A DNA stretch of 64,000 nt from Prevotella sp. S7-1-8 (GCF_000758925.1 NZ_JRNC01000012.1:19592-83591), one strand, 5' to 3'; counted from the stretch's first letter, positions 7,415 through 21,632 are shown. Program-made: numbers and translations. The notes: generated from the sequence alone by a model not told the origin.

Positions 7415-9853
7415 ATGAACAAACGAACGAAAACACTATTTTCCGTGATGACAATGTTGGCCTGCGTTGTGTTTGCGCATGCAGAACCGATAACAAAACG
7501 ACAAGCTTCAGACATTGCTTCAAAGTACGTTAAGAACCCAAAGCCTTGGAACGACATTCCACAAACTCGCTCATCAAAAGCTACATGCCCGCCCGCCTAC
7601 TACGTCTTCACGGGCTCTGCCGACCATAAGTTTGTCATCATATCCGGAGAAAGCACGCTCAACGAAGTGGTTGCTTATGGTAGTGGGCAACTGAAAGACA
7701 GCGACAATGGCTCATATTGCTTCAAACAGTTTCTAAAAGATTATGAACGTGTGGTGAGGGCAGTGCGAGCCAACCCCGCGAAAGCGGCACGAACATCATC
7801 TTTAGTGAAACGCAAAGTAGGACCATTGCTTACTTGCAAATGGAGCCAATTCTACCCTTTCAACAAATACACTCCTGTTACCGGTGTGAAAAAAACGCCA
7901 ACAGGATGCGTGGCAACAGCAACCGCGCAAATGATGTTTTATCACAAATGGCCTAAAAATCGTCCTAAAGATTATATATCAAAAACAGGTGATGAAGCGC
8001 AGCGGAGTGCCACCTATTGGTGGAATGACATGAAAAACACTGTCGCGGAGACAACTTCTGAGCGTTCGGCACAAGCCGTTGGCGTGTTGATGCGTGACAT
8101 TGGCAAAGCAGTCAACATGACATATTATTACCAAGGAAGCAATTCTAATTTGCAGTACGCGTGCAATGCGCTTCGCAATGTTTTTGATTATACCGTGAAA
8201 TTTCTCGACAAGGACTTTTTGCCAGCCAACCAATTTCACTCTAATGTGATACGAGAGCTGTCGGAAGGGTATCCCGTTTTGGTGGTGGGAGGCAATCACG
8301 CATTTGTTTTCGATGGCTACGACGAGCGGGGATTCATACATATCAATTGGGGATGGGCTGGTGAAAACGATGGCTATTTTGACATCAACACCGTTTATAT
8401 GAACATCAAAGGCTTTGGCATTTCGGGTACTTTCTGGGACGACATGCAAGCGCTCCTCGCACATCCAAACAACGGGAAAGCCACTCCTTTTGAAGACATA
8501 CCTCGCGGATTGGACGCTCGGGCCACCACAGCGTTCACCATTGACAAGACAAAGGGGGCGAGAACAGATGCGTTTAATGCCAAAATTAACAAACTTGGAT
8601 CGTACAGTTCAGTGAGGGATGAGCTGGGTGTGTTCACGGGCAAGGTGGGACTTGCGCTTTATGACAGCGGCAATCATCTTGTTAAAGTATATCCGACAAC
8701 GAATATCAACCACAGCTGGGCTTCCATTTTTGCAACCATGGACTTTGAGGTGAATAACTTTAATTTCGAAGGAGTGTCGAACGGAAACTACCGCTTGGTG
8801 CCAGTCTATTCGGAATTGCTTGATGCAAAGACTAAAAAGAATGGCGAATGGACTCGCGTCAACCACGTCAATGAGATGCAAGTGCAACTCTCAAACGAGG
8901 AAGTTACCATTGAAACAAACAATCCAAAAGATGTCGTGGTGATGGAAAAGGCTCCCTCGGTGCTGGCTCCTTTCTACGAAAACTCAGGCAAATATGCCGC
9001 TTTCAGCCTCACCTTATACAATCCAGGAAGAGAAGAGGTGCGCGGCGACTTGGTGATGACGCTTAAAAACAAGGTGACAGGCGAAGTGTTTAATGGCTTC
9101 CTGCTCACTCCTAACGTCGTCGCACAACGTCTTGGAAGCACCACGTTCGCCATCAACATGCTGTCACAATATTACAACGCAGGCAGAGTGGGAGCCTTAA
9201 AAACTGGCAAATATGATGTAACCTTTTCGATAAAAACTGACAGAAAAGGAGCGGAAGCGCTTATCCCCATCACCATGAAAGAGCCATTCGAGGTGGAGGT
9301 GATGACTGACAACAGTGATGGAACCATTGAATTTAGCTATGTAGACTTCCTTGTGGATGGTAAAGAAACCAATTACACTACATTTGATTTGAACACAACA
9401 GCCGAAATAGGATTGCAAGTACAATCGAGGGTGAGAGGATATGGATTGAGAAATGGCTATCATGGCAACGTTTATTACAGATTGTTAGACTTAACAACTG
9501 GCAAATGGATTGATTTAGGCGTAGTTCATCATGTTTATCTGCCTTGTGAGCAACCAAATGACAAAGCTCAAACACGTCTCACATTTCCTACTTCCAAATT
9601 AGAAGCCAACCACGCTTACGAAGTACATGTGGAGATTGAACGAAATGGAAAACGTGAGGACGTGTGGAATCCTTTGGCTTTGCGCCATGTGTTCCATATG
9701 ATAAACGCCCCCACAGACATAAAGGCATGTGAAAACAAAAAGAGAATTCATCAACATATAGTCAATCTGGAAGGAGTGCGCCAAACAAAAGCGTGGGACA
9801 GTCTGCCTGCGGGCATTTATATCGTAGATGGCAAGAAGATATTGAAGAAATAA
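7415..9853 (+). CDS. C10 family (streptopain/interpain-like) cysteine protease
   Basis: An 812-residue secreted protease. Residues 1-23 are a signal peptide ending AHA. A Spi/SpeB-type inhibitory prodomain follows (~25-130). The peptidase core has the catalytic Cys165 in TPTGCVATATAQMMFYHKWP and His295 in GGNHAFVFDGYDERGF, followed by HINWGWAG, all diagnostic of family C10 (SpeB; interpain A of Prevotella intermedia). About 400 further residues form beta-rich modules. The C-terminus (LPAGIYIVDGKKILKK) resembles type IX secretion sorting domains, so export by that route is plausible. Family role: broad host-protein degradation. It sits inside a glucan locus without an obvious functional link and has its own -7 box, so it may simply be a neighbour. 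Confidence 0.93.
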   Translation: MNKRTKTLFSVMTMLACVVFAHAEPITKRQASDIASKYVKNPKPWNDIPQTRSSKATCPPAYYVFTGSADHKFVIISGESTLNEVVAYGSGQLKDSDNGSYCFKQFLKDYERVVRAVRANPAKAARTSSLVKRKVGPLLTCKWSQFYPFNKYTPVTGVKKTPTGCVATATAQMMFYHKWPKNRPKDYISKTGDEAQRSATYWWNDMKNTVAETTSERSAQAVGVLMRDIGKAVNMTYYYQGSNSNLQYACNALRNVFDYTVKFLDKDFLPANQFHSNVIRELSEGYPVLVVGGNHAFVFDGYDERGFIHINWGWAGENDGYFDINTVYMNIKGFGISGTFWDDMQALLAHPNNGKATPFEDIPRGLDARATTAFTIDKTKGARTDAFNAKINKLGSYSSVRDELGVFTGKVGLALYDSGNHLVKVYPTTNINHSWASIFATMDFEVNNFNFEGVSNGNYRLVPVYSELLDAKTKKNGEWTRVNHVNEMQVQLSNEEVTIETNNPKDVVVMEKAPSVLAPFYENSGKYAAFSLTLYNPGREEVRGDLVMTLKNKVTGEVFNGFLLTPNVVAQRLGSTTFAINMLSQYYNAGRVGALKTGKYDVTFSIKTDRKGAEALIPITMKEPFEVEVMTDNSDGTIEFSYVDFLVDGKETNYTTFDLNTTAEIGLQVQSRVRGYGLRNGYHGNVYYRLLDLTTGKWIDLGVVHHVYLPCEQPNDKAQTRLTFPTSKLEANHAYEVHVEIERNGKREDVWNPLALRHVFHMINAPTDIKACENKKRIHQHIVNLEGVRQTKAWDSLPAGIYIVDGKKILKK

Positions 9854-9938
9854 AAACGGGCGTAAATGACAAAAAAACATTCCTCTGTTCGACAGAAGAG
9901 GAAAAGTTTGCAATAAGAAATATTCTTGCGCCAGGCAT

Positions 9939-9994
9939 CAACACTCGCGTGTTTGCAAGCAACCGGTGGGTTGACTGTAAATGCGCGAGTGTTG
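9939..9994. other. Perfect 11-bp inverted repeat in the 566-bp spacer after the C10 protease
   Basis: CAACACTCGCG (9939-9949) and CGCGAGTGTTG (9984-9994) are perfectly complementary around a 34-nt loop, about 85 bp after the protease stop. There is no T-run. The spacer 9854-10419 also contains a -7-like TATTTTTG at 10144-10151, the operator at 10293 and the promoter at 10363. Open frames across the spacer on both strands have no recognisable content. Confidence 0.45.
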
Positions 9995-10292
9995 CATATC
10001 GTTCATTATCAAAACGGTGTACATGGCGAGCATTCTCGGTCGGCAGTAAAATACATGCTATTGACCGGCAAAAGAATTGTGTTTGCAAGACAACCAGCGT
10101 CACTTCTCGCCTCAAAAGCTTTGGCCTGTTCAACCAAACGTCGTATTTTTGGCTCGCCAAGGCATGAAAACTGACCTTCAAATGGCCCAAATGAACCCCT
10201 TGGGAGGCTATGATTGGTTTTTTGAAATGACCAAATAATCGGACAAAAACCACCCCAACAACACCTGCGTTCGGGAGGTGAGAACAATATCG

Positions 10293-10308
10293 GCGCAATC
10301 GATTGCGT
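10293..10308. promoter_or_regulatory. Second candidate LacI-family operator, upstream of malQ
   Basis: GCGCAATCGATTGCGT is a 16-bp CG-centred palindrome (only the outermost pair mismatches) sharing the G-GCAATCG-TTGC core with the site at 3994-4009. Its centre lies 66 bp upstream of the centre of the malQ -7 box, nearly the same spacing as at susC. A position centred near -74 suggests activation more than blocking. Confidence 0.6.
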
Positions 10309-10362
10309 AACGTTTTCCAAAAAATTAGACTTGCAAGCCAGCCACACCTTATATATTATTCA

Positions 10363-10370
10363 TATATTTG
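10363..10370 (+). promoter_or_regulatory. -7 box of the malQ promoter
   Basis: TATATTTG fits TAnnTTTG and is followed by CAAGG, 50 bp before the malQ ATG. No TTTG -33 element is found at 19-21 bp, which fits dependence on a regulator bound at 10293-10308. Confidence 0.55.
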
Positions 10371-10419
10371 CAAGGATTAGAACCAAACCTAAAATAACTC
10401 AATCGCAAACCCTTAGTCT

Positions 10420-15325
<4,906 letters not shown>

Positions 15326-15483
15326 CGCGCGCCGAAAGCCCTTTGATGACGATATGGGATAGATGGAAATGAGGAGGGATGGCGAACCGCCAAGCTCTTC
15401 GGGATTGAGCGACAAGCATGGAGGCGATTGCCCCCAAGGGATGAATGAATGTACTTGCGCTGTTTAAAGATAATAAAAAAAAT

Positions 15484-17418
15484 ATGATACGAGAAAATTT
15501 TTTAGCTGGAATCCTCTCGTTTTTGATAGGTCAGCCCATGTGCGCGCAGACTTTCGACGAGATGGTTTATAGTCCGAAATCCACAGTTTTCAACCTCAAC
15601 GCCCCTACCAGCGCCAAGCGCGTGGAGGTGAAATTGTATGACGATGCGTTGGGGGGCAAGCCAATCAAGACCCTGTCGATGAGGCGTGTTGGCAACGATA
15701 GATGGAGTAAGTCGGTGAAAGGAGATTGGAGGGGCAAGTTCTACACTTTCCAGATACCGTCGCTTGGCAAAGGCGAGACGCCTGGAACGTTCGCCAAGGC
15801 TGTGGGCGTGAATGGCAAACGTGGGGCCGTTATTGATATGAAAGACACCAATCCGGCAGGTTGGGATCGCGACGCGAGGCCTGCGTTGGCGTCGCCGGCC
15901 GATCTCGTGATATACGAGATGCACCATCGAGACTTTTCCATCGACCCGTCATCGGGATTGCGTCACAAAGGCAAGTTTTTGGCGCTCACGGAGCCGCGCG
16001 CCATAGAGCACCTGCGTATGTTGGGTGTCAATGCCGTGCACATCCTGCCATCTTTTGATTACGCCTCGGTGGACGAGACCAAGTTGGACCGCCCACAATA
16101 CAATTGGGGGTACGACCCACTCAACTACAACGTGCCCGAGGGTTCTTATTCCACCGACCCCTACAACCCCACGACCCGTGTGCGCGAGTTCAAAGAGATG
16201 GTGCAGGCGTTGCACAAGGCCGGTATCAAAGTTTTCTTGGACGTGGTATACAATCATACTTTCGATATAGACGGCAGCAATTTCCAACGCACTTACCCCG
16301 ATTATTATTATCGAAAGAATGCGGACGGCACTTATTCTAACGGCTCCGGGTGCGGCAACGAGACAGCTTCGGAGAAACCCCTGATGCGCCAGTTCATGAT
16401 CGAGAGCATGAGATATTGGGCCACGGAATATCATATTGATGGTTTCAGGGTGGACCTTATGGGCGTGCACGACATTGAGACGATGAACCTCATACGCAAG
16501 GAGTTGGACAAGATAGACCCTTCCATATATATATATGGAGAGGGGTGGAGCGCCGGCTCGTGCGCTTACCCGGCAGAGAAGTTGGCGCTCAAGGCCAATA
16601 TGAGAAAGATGCCACGTATCGGCGCGTTTAGCGACGAGTTGCGCGACGCGCTTCGAGGGCCATTCTCTGATGATAGCAAGGGGGCGTTTCTCGCTGGAGT
16701 CGCCGGGCAGGAAGAGAGCGTAAAATATGGCATAGCTGGCGCTATAGCCCATCCGCAGGTAGACATGGATAGGGTGAACTACGCCAAGGAGCCGTGGGCG
16801 ACGGAGCCAACGCAAATGATCAGCTACGTGAGTTGCCATGATGACATGTGCCTTAACGACCGCTTGAGGGCCAGCGTGCCAAACCTCACGACCGCGGAGC
16901 AAATCAGGCTGAACCTTTTGGCGCAGACGGTGGTCTTCACGTCGCAGGGCGTGCCTTTCATGTTGAGTGGAGAAGAGATGTTCCGGGACAAGAAAGGGGT
17001 GCACAACAGCTTTAACGCTCCCGACTCCATCAACCATCTTGACTGGAATAATTTGCGTCGTTACCCACAGGTGTTCGCTTATTACAAGGGCCTTATCGCG
17101 CTGCGCAAGCAGTTCAAGGCTTTCCGTTTGGGCACCGCGGAGGCAGTTCGTCGCGACTTGTTTTTCTTGCCAACGCAACCTTGCGTGGTGGCCTATCGGG
17201 TGTTGGACGAACCTACGCGTAGCTATATCTATGTGCTGCTAAATGCCAACAAGACCGAGCGCAAGGTTCGATTGCCGCATGGCGTGTACGATGTGCTGTG
17301 TTATGACGGTGTTATCGACGTTACCGGAACGGAGAAACTGTTTGTTGACGAGGATGCTGGCATGGCGATAGTGCCTGCCCAGTCGGCCATGATACTGAAG
17401 ACAAAAACGACAAATTAA
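15484..17418 (+). CDS. pulA: Type I pullulanase (GH13 debranching enzyme)
   Basis: Cleaves alpha-1,6 branch points of pullulan and limit dextrins. The motif YNWGYDPLNYNVPEGSY is the signature of type I pullulanases. GH13 regions are present: DVVYNH (I), GFRVDLMG with the nucleophile Asp (II), IYGEGWS with the acid/base Glu (III) and YVSCHDD (IV). The N-terminal ~120 residues form the beta-sandwich modules usual before the barrel. I start at 15484 because MIRENFLAGILSFLIGQPMC reads as a signal peptide ending CAQ; an in-frame ATG at 15445 adds 13 polar residues. With the signal it is exported, so it would debranch imported glucan in the periplasm. susA begins 6 bp after its stop. Confidence 0.93.
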   Translation: MIRENFLAGILSFLIGQPMCAQTFDEMVYSPKSTVFNLNAPTSAKRVEVKLYDDALGGKPIKTLSMRRVGNDRWSKSVKGDWRGKFYTFQIPSLGKGETPGTFAKAVGVNGKRGAVIDMKDTNPAGWDRDARPALASPADLVIYEMHHRDFSIDPSSGLRHKGKFLALTEPRAIEHLRMLGVNAVHILPSFDYASVDETKLDRPQYNWGYDPLNYNVPEGSYSTDPYNPTTRVREFKEMVQALHKAGIKVFLDVVYNHTFDIDGSNFQRTYPDYYYRKNADGTYSNGSGCGNETASEKPLMRQFMIESMRYWATEYHIDGFRVDLMGVHDIETMNLIRKELDKIDPSIYIYGEGWSAGSCAYPAEKLALKANMRKMPRIGAFSDELRDALRGPFSDDSKGAFLAGVAGQEESVKYGIAGAIAHPQVDMDRVNYAKEPWATEPTQMISYVSCHDDMCLNDRLRASVPNLTTAEQIRLNLLAQTVVFTSQGVPFMLSGEEMFRDKKGVHNSFNAPDSINHLDWNNLRRYPQVFAYYKGLIALRKQFKAFRLGTAEAVRRDLFFLPTQPCVVAYRVLDEPTRSYIYVLLNANKTERKVRLPHGVYDVLCYDGVIDVTGTEKLFVDEDAGMAIVPAQSAMILKTKTTN

Positions 17419-17424
17419 TGCGAT

Positions 17425-19344
17425 ATGAAAAGAGTGGTATTCTTCTTTTGGCTTTTAATGCAAACGTTTAGCATGAACGCGAAAGTCAAAGTGACACGCG
17501 TAGACCCTACCAATTGGTATGTGGGCATGAAAGACCCAAGTTTGCAACTCATGTTCTACGGTGATGATCTGGACGGCGTGGAGGTCACCACAGACTACCT
17601 TGGCGCGCGCGTGGACAGCGTTGTGCACCTTCCTAACGCCCATTACCTGCTCGTTTATCTCAATTTGCGCGACGCCCGTCCGGGTGTCATGACGCTAAGG
17701 CTGGCCAAGGGCAATGCCACCAAGAAAGTGCTATACGAGCTGAAAAAACGAGAGATGAGTGGCGATAAGCGCATGGGATTTACCAATGCCGACGTGTTAT
17801 ACATGCTTATGCCCGACCGTTTCGCAAACGGCAACGGCAAGAACGACCAGATAAAAGGCATGAACAAATATGTCTGCGACCGTACCAAGCCGAGCCTGAG
17901 GCATGGCGGCGACCTCGAGGGCATACGCCAACACTTGGACTATTTCAACCAGCTGGGTGTGACGGCGCTGTGGTTCACGCCCGTGTTGGAGAACAACTCG
18001 CCAGACACCAACGGCTTCAGCACCTACCACGGATATGCCACGACAGACTATTACAAGGTGGACCCTCGCTTCGGCACAAACGAGGAGTATCGAAAACTCA
18101 TCCATGAGGCGCATGAAAAAGGGCTGAAAGTGGTCATGGACATGATTTTCAACCACTGCGGCTTGGAGCATCCTTGGATATCGGAGATGCCCAGCCCCGA
18201 TTGGTTCAACTGCCCCGAATGGCTTCGCGATGGGCGCGACAGTGGGCGCGACAGCAAAACCGGCATGGCCAATGGCGCCAAGACTAACTCCAAGTACTTG
18301 CAAACGAGCTACAAGCTAACGCCCGTTCTCGACCCATATGCGTCCATGGTAGACATGAGAGAGACTGTGGACGGATGGTTCGTGCCATCCATGCCCGATC
18401 TGAACCAGCGCAACCCACACGTGATGAAATATCTCATACAGAATAGTATCTGGTGGATAGAGACCGCCGGCATAGATGGCATACGCATGGATACCTACCC
18501 ATATGCCGACCGCAGGGCCATGGCGCGATGGATGAAAACGATCGATACGGAGTACCCCAATTTCAACACCGTTGGAGAAACTTGGGTCACTGAGCCCGCC
18601 TACACGGCCGCTTGGCAGAAAAATTCCAAACTGTCAGATGTGAACAGTTATCTCAAGACGGTGATGGATTTCAGCTTTTTCGATAAGTTGAACAAAGCCA
18701 AAAACGAGGAGACGGACGCATGGTGGAGTGGGTATAACCGTATATACAACAGCTTGGTGTATGATTATCTCTACCCCAATCCATCCTCCGTGATGGCCTT
18801 TATAGAGAACCACGACACCGATCGCTTCCTTGGCAAGGGCATGGATGTGCCGGCTTTAAAACAGGCGTTGGCCCTGTTGCTCACCATAAACCGCACGCCG
18901 CAACTGTATTACGGCACCGAAGTGTTGATGAACGGCACCAAGGAGGTGAACGATGGGTATGTGCGCGAGGACTTCCCCGGTGGCTTTCCCCGCGACACCC
19001 ACAATTGTTTCACGTCGAAGGGCCGCTCCAAGGCGGAGAACGACATGTTCTCATGGCTCAGCCGTTTGCTGCATTGGCGTCAAGCCAACAAGGTTATCAC
19101 CAAGGGCAGCCAAACGCAATTCATCCCATTTCATGGCGTTTACGTCATCGCTCGCCAGTATCAAGGGAGGACGGTGCTTGTCGCGCTCAATGGCAAGAGG
19201 GGTGACAATGTCATGTCGGTGAAACGTTACGCCGAGGTAATCGCAAATCACGCCACGGCCAAAAACATCCTCACCGGCCAGCAAGTTGACTTGACCAAGG
19301 ACGTGCCAATGGCAGACCGCGCGGTCATGGTGCTCGAGTTCTAA
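17425..19344 (+). CDS. susA: SusA-like GH13 alpha-amylase / neopullulanase
   Basis: A 639-residue exported GH13 enzyme that cuts internal alpha-1,4 bonds of maltodextrin, pullulan or cyclodextrin. The signal peptide ends SMNA (residue ~19). An N-terminal cyclomaltodextrinase-type domain (~22-115) precedes the barrel. The four GH13 regions are complete: DMIFNHCG (I), GIRMDTYPYADRR with the nucleophile Asp (II), TVGETWV with the acid/base Glu (III) and IENHDTDRF (IV). MPDRFANGNGKND is the usual calcium-binding entry to the barrel. The length and layout match Bacteroides SusA. It is 6 bp behind pulA, hence cotranscribed, and is followed by a good terminator at 19415-19474 that ends the glucan operon. 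Confidence 0.94.
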   Translation: MKRVVFFFWLLMQTFSMNAKVKVTRVDPTNWYVGMKDPSLQLMFYGDDLDGVEVTTDYLGARVDSVVHLPNAHYLLVYLNLRDARPGVMTLRLAKGNATKKVLYELKKREMSGDKRMGFTNADVLYMLMPDRFANGNGKNDQIKGMNKYVCDRTKPSLRHGGDLEGIRQHLDYFNQLGVTALWFTPVLENNSPDTNGFSTYHGYATTDYYKVDPRFGTNEEYRKLIHEAHEKGLKVVMDMIFNHCGLEHPWISEMPSPDWFNCPEWLRDGRDSGRDSKTGMANGAKTNSKYLQTSYKLTPVLDPYASMVDMRETVDGWFVPSMPDLNQRNPHVMKYLIQNSIWWIETAGIDGIRMDTYPYADRRAMARWMKTIDTEYPNFNTVGETWVTEPAYTAAWQKNSKLSDVNSYLKTVMDFSFFDKLNKAKNEETDAWWSGYNRIYNSLVYDYLYPNPSSVMAFIENHDTDRFLGKGMDVPALKQALALLLTINRTPQLYYGTEVLMNGTKEVNDGYVREDFPGGFPRDTHNCFTSKGRSKAENDMFSWLSRLLHWRQANKVITKGSQTQFIPFHGVYVIARQYQGRTVLVALNGKRGDNVMSVKRYAEVIANHATAKNILTGQQVDLTKDVPMADRAVMVLEF

Positions 19345-19414
19345 CCGTGGATAGCCGATGGGGGCGGCGTGATATCTACGGACACAAATATCTTTCACAA
19401 AGATTTCTTATGCC

Positions 19415-19474
19415 ATCAAACAGCTTGACGCAAGCTCATGACAGAGTTTTGTTCAAGTTGTTTGATTTTTTTTA
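19415..19474 (+). terminator. Rho-independent terminator of the malQ-susB-pulA-susA operon
   Basis: ATCAAACAGCTTGA (19415-19428) pairs with TCAAGTTGTTTGAT (19453-19466), 13 Watson-Crick pairs plus one G-T, and a T-run (TTTTTTTATTT) follows directly. It lies 71 bp after the susA stop. Confidence 0.75.
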
Positions 19475-19518
19475 TTTGCTTTTTTTGCTTTAAATGACGG
19501 CTTGTTCCCAAAAATTGC

Positions 19519-19526
19519 TACCTTTG
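19519..19526 (+). promoter_or_regulatory. -7 box in the spacer after the glucan operon
   Basis: TACCTTTG, followed by CAAC, is a perfect -7 match. The nearest plausible coding start is the small peptide at 20006, almost 480 bp on; short open frames in between (for example from an ATG at 19617) have no recognisable content. A near-perfect hairpin CTCCATTT-GG-AAATGGAG lies at 19848-19865. Otherwise 19475-20005 shows nothing I can name. Confidence 0.4.
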
Positions 19527-20005
19527 CAACCAGAAACAAAAATATATTGTTTTTTTCAGAAGAATCAAGCGTGCCTAAGAGCATGCCAATTGGATAGCGA
19601 ACATTTAAACAACACCATGCGTATTTCTTTCATATGTGAACACGGGCCTTTCGCTCAAGACGTTTGTAGCTTTGGTGGTGAGACTCTAACGAAGGCTTGC
19701 ATGGGTCGGTTGTTAAGTTATGTTACCCCCCCCCTTTTTATATTTAACATCTTTTTACAATACGGGATATGACTCGTTTCTCTTGTCTTTCTTCTTCGCG
19801 AGAAAGGCCGGGGGCGCTGTCGCCATGTCTGTACGTAGGCTGTTATTCTCCATTTGGAAATGGAGAAAAAGTAGATGTCTGAGCTTTGCGTGCCCGCCTA
19901 AGAGCGGCAAAGCCTCTATGGCCTGTCTCTGCGCCTGCTTGCTCGTGGCGGAGGCAAATGGTGTCGTTGGATACATGGTTTGTACATTATAAAACAAATA
20001 ACGAT

Positions 20006-20221
20006 ATGAAAGAGACAACAAAACGGAAATACCTTCGGCCGGAGGTGATGATAATAGGCATTCTGGACGAGTGTCAGCTACTTGCGGGTTCGAACCCCAA
20101 CAGTTTGGGGTTAGATCATACTGATGCACAAATTTGCGACATAGATTCTGAAGAGAATTGGGAGAAAATATGTGAATGCGAGGGGGATTATTGCTACTAT
20201 AAAAAAGGATATGAGCCTTAA
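20006..20221 (+). CDS. Small Tyr/Pro-motif peptide of unknown function
   Basis: A 71-residue ORF starting MKETTKRKYLRPEVMIIGIL and containing DECQLLAGSN, then an acidic, Cys-rich tail (CDIDSEENWEKICECEGDYC). The layout of a basic start, KY-x-x-PE, a hydrophobic stretch and a small-residue LLAGS segment matches the many short Bacteroidales peptides of unknown role. LLAGS looks like a processing or leader boundary, and four cysteines in the tail could form disulfides or bind metal. A strong terminator 67 bp after the stop (20288) supports a dedicated transcript. The ATG at 20006 is preferred over longer in-frame extensions because the conserved-looking motif begins there and it is preceded by an A-rich stretch typical of this group's ribosome sites. 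Confidence 0.6.
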   Translation: MKETTKRKYLRPEVMIIGILDECQLLAGSNPNSLGLDHTDAQICDIDSEENWEKICECEGDYCYYKKGYEP

Positions 20222-20287
20222 GTTTTTCCAAATATACCGAATGGTTTCGTAAGCGTCCAGTGGTCGTCGGCTTTCTCTCCGGCAAAT

Positions 20288-20327
20288 AGCCCTTGTATGT
20301 TGGTGTCGTACAAGGGCTTTTCTATTT
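20288..20327 (+). terminator. Rho-independent terminator after the small peptide gene
   Basis: AGCCCTTGTA (20288-20297) pairs perfectly with TACAAGGGCT (20309-20318) over an 11-nt loop, and TTTCTATTT follows. This is one of the clearest intrinsic terminators in the chromosomal part of the window. Confidence 0.8.
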
Positions 20328-20653
20328 AAAAGTTTGCTTGGGCAGGCGTTTGTCGCCGCTCCTGTCATGAGTTTCGTTGAGTGTATGCGTAAATTTTCGG
20401 GCAAAGGTCGTAAAGCGGCCATGTCGCAAAGAAAAACCGCTTATGTAGAATGCTCACATTATTTCTTGTCATCGTTTTTGTCGCTATTTGCTTCAAAACG
20501 TATTAGCGTCAAGTCGTAAAGCTCGCCTCTCTTGTTCCGTCGCTCAACGTTTTGGCCTCGAGAACGAAATAGAGGGCTGGCGTGCCTAATTTTTAGAACA
20601 ATACTTAATTGCAAGTTTAGTCCTTAATCGCATTTTATTTCAATATTAATCAC

Positions 20654-20661
20654 TAACTTTG
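20654..20661 (+). promoter_or_regulatory. -7 box of the yitT-family gene
   Basis: TAACTTTG, followed by CGACAG, fits TAnnTTTG and lies 36 bp before the start codon. The spacer 20328-20653 otherwise shows no gene. Confidence 0.5.
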
Positions 20662-20696
20662 CGACAGCGAATAAACTATAATTTAAGATTTGTGTC

Positions 20697-21632
20697 ATGA
20701 TGTTAGATAAGAAAAAGACTATCAACGAGATACGCGATTATTTGATGATTGGCATAGCCATGCTGTCTTACAGTATCGGTTGGAATATCTTTCTTCTGCC
20801 AAACAGCATTGCCACGGGTGGCGTGCCGGGTATTGCCTCCGTGGTGTTTTGGGGTGTGGGCATTCCTGTCCAAATCACCTATTTCTTTGTAAATGCCGTT
20901 CTTCTGCTCATCGCGTTGCGTATATTGGGTTTCAAATTCTGCATCAAGACCATATTTGGTGTCATTGTCCTTACGCTGATGACCACCGTGGTGCAAAAGG
21001 CCACGGCCGGATCGAGCCTGCTACACGACCAGCCTTTCATGGCCAGCATTATCGGCGCCATCTTTTGCGGTTCGGGCATCGGGATGGGATTGGCTTTCCG
21101 GGGTTCCACGGGCGGCACCGATATCGTGGCCGCAATCATCAACAAGTATCGCGACATCAGCCTTGGTCGCGTCATCATGCTTATCGACATTGTTATCATA
21201 TCGTCCACCTATTTGGTGTTTCACAATTGGGAGAAAGTGATATATGGTTATGTTGTACTGTTGGTGACGAGTTTTTGCGTAGACCAAGTGGTGCAGTCCA
21301 TGCACCGCAGCGTTCAGTTTTTTATCATTTCCGACAAGTACAAGGATATCGCTTCGCGTATAGCCCTGTATCCACATCGTGGCGCCACGGTCATAGAGGC
21401 GCACGGTTTCTATACCGGGCGCGATGTCAAGATGCTGTTCGTGATGGCCAAGCGCAGGGAGAGTGGCGTCATTTTCTCAATCATTAATGAGATAGACCCC
21501 AAGGCATTTGTCACCCAGACCAATGTGATAGGCGTGTATGGCGAGGGTTTTGCCAAGTTCAAGGTGCGGCCGCCACGCCAGCCGCGAACGAGAAAAATCA
21601 CGCCATTGCAACAGGTCGCGCTCAACAAATAG
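20697..21632 (+). CDS. YitT-family integral membrane protein (DUF161/DUF2179)
   Basis: A 311-residue protein with five to six hydrophobic helices over residues ~12-190 (AMLSYSIGWNIFLLPNSIAT, GIPVQITYFFVNAVLLLIAL) and a soluble C-terminal DUF2179 domain (~205-295: VQFFIISDKYKDIASRI, GATVIEAHGFYTGRDVKML). GGVPGIASVVFW and the FRGSTGGTDIVAAIINKY segment are the internal-repeat motifs of the YitT group. Transport function is unproven in the family. Tandem ATGs at 20697 and 20700 leave the start uncertain by one codon. It stands alone with its own -7 box. Confidence 0.9.
   Translation: MMLDKKKTINEIRDYLMIGIAMLSYSIGWNIFLLPNSIATGGVPGIASVVFWGVGIPVQITYFFVNAVLLLIALRILGFKFCIKTIFGVIVLTLMTTVVQKATAGSSLLHDQPFMASIIGAIFCGSGIGMGLAFRGSTGGTDIVAAIINKYRDISLGRVIMLIDIVIISSTYLVFHNWEKVIYGYVVLLVTSFCVDQVVQSMHRSVQFFIISDKYKDIASRIALYPHRGATVIEAHGFYTGRDVKMLFVMAKRRESGVIFSIINEIDPKAFVTQTNVIGVYGEGFAKFKVRPPRQPRTRKITPLQQVALNK

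Noticed and set aside
9762..10298. 178-codon open frame on the minus strand
   Set aside because: Overlaps the 3' end of the clearly coding protease gene and the operator; no recognisable family.
20088..20115. tRNA-like T-loop motif GGTTCGAACC
   Set aside because: It is in frame within the small peptide ORF and no acceptor, D or anticodon arms can be built around it.
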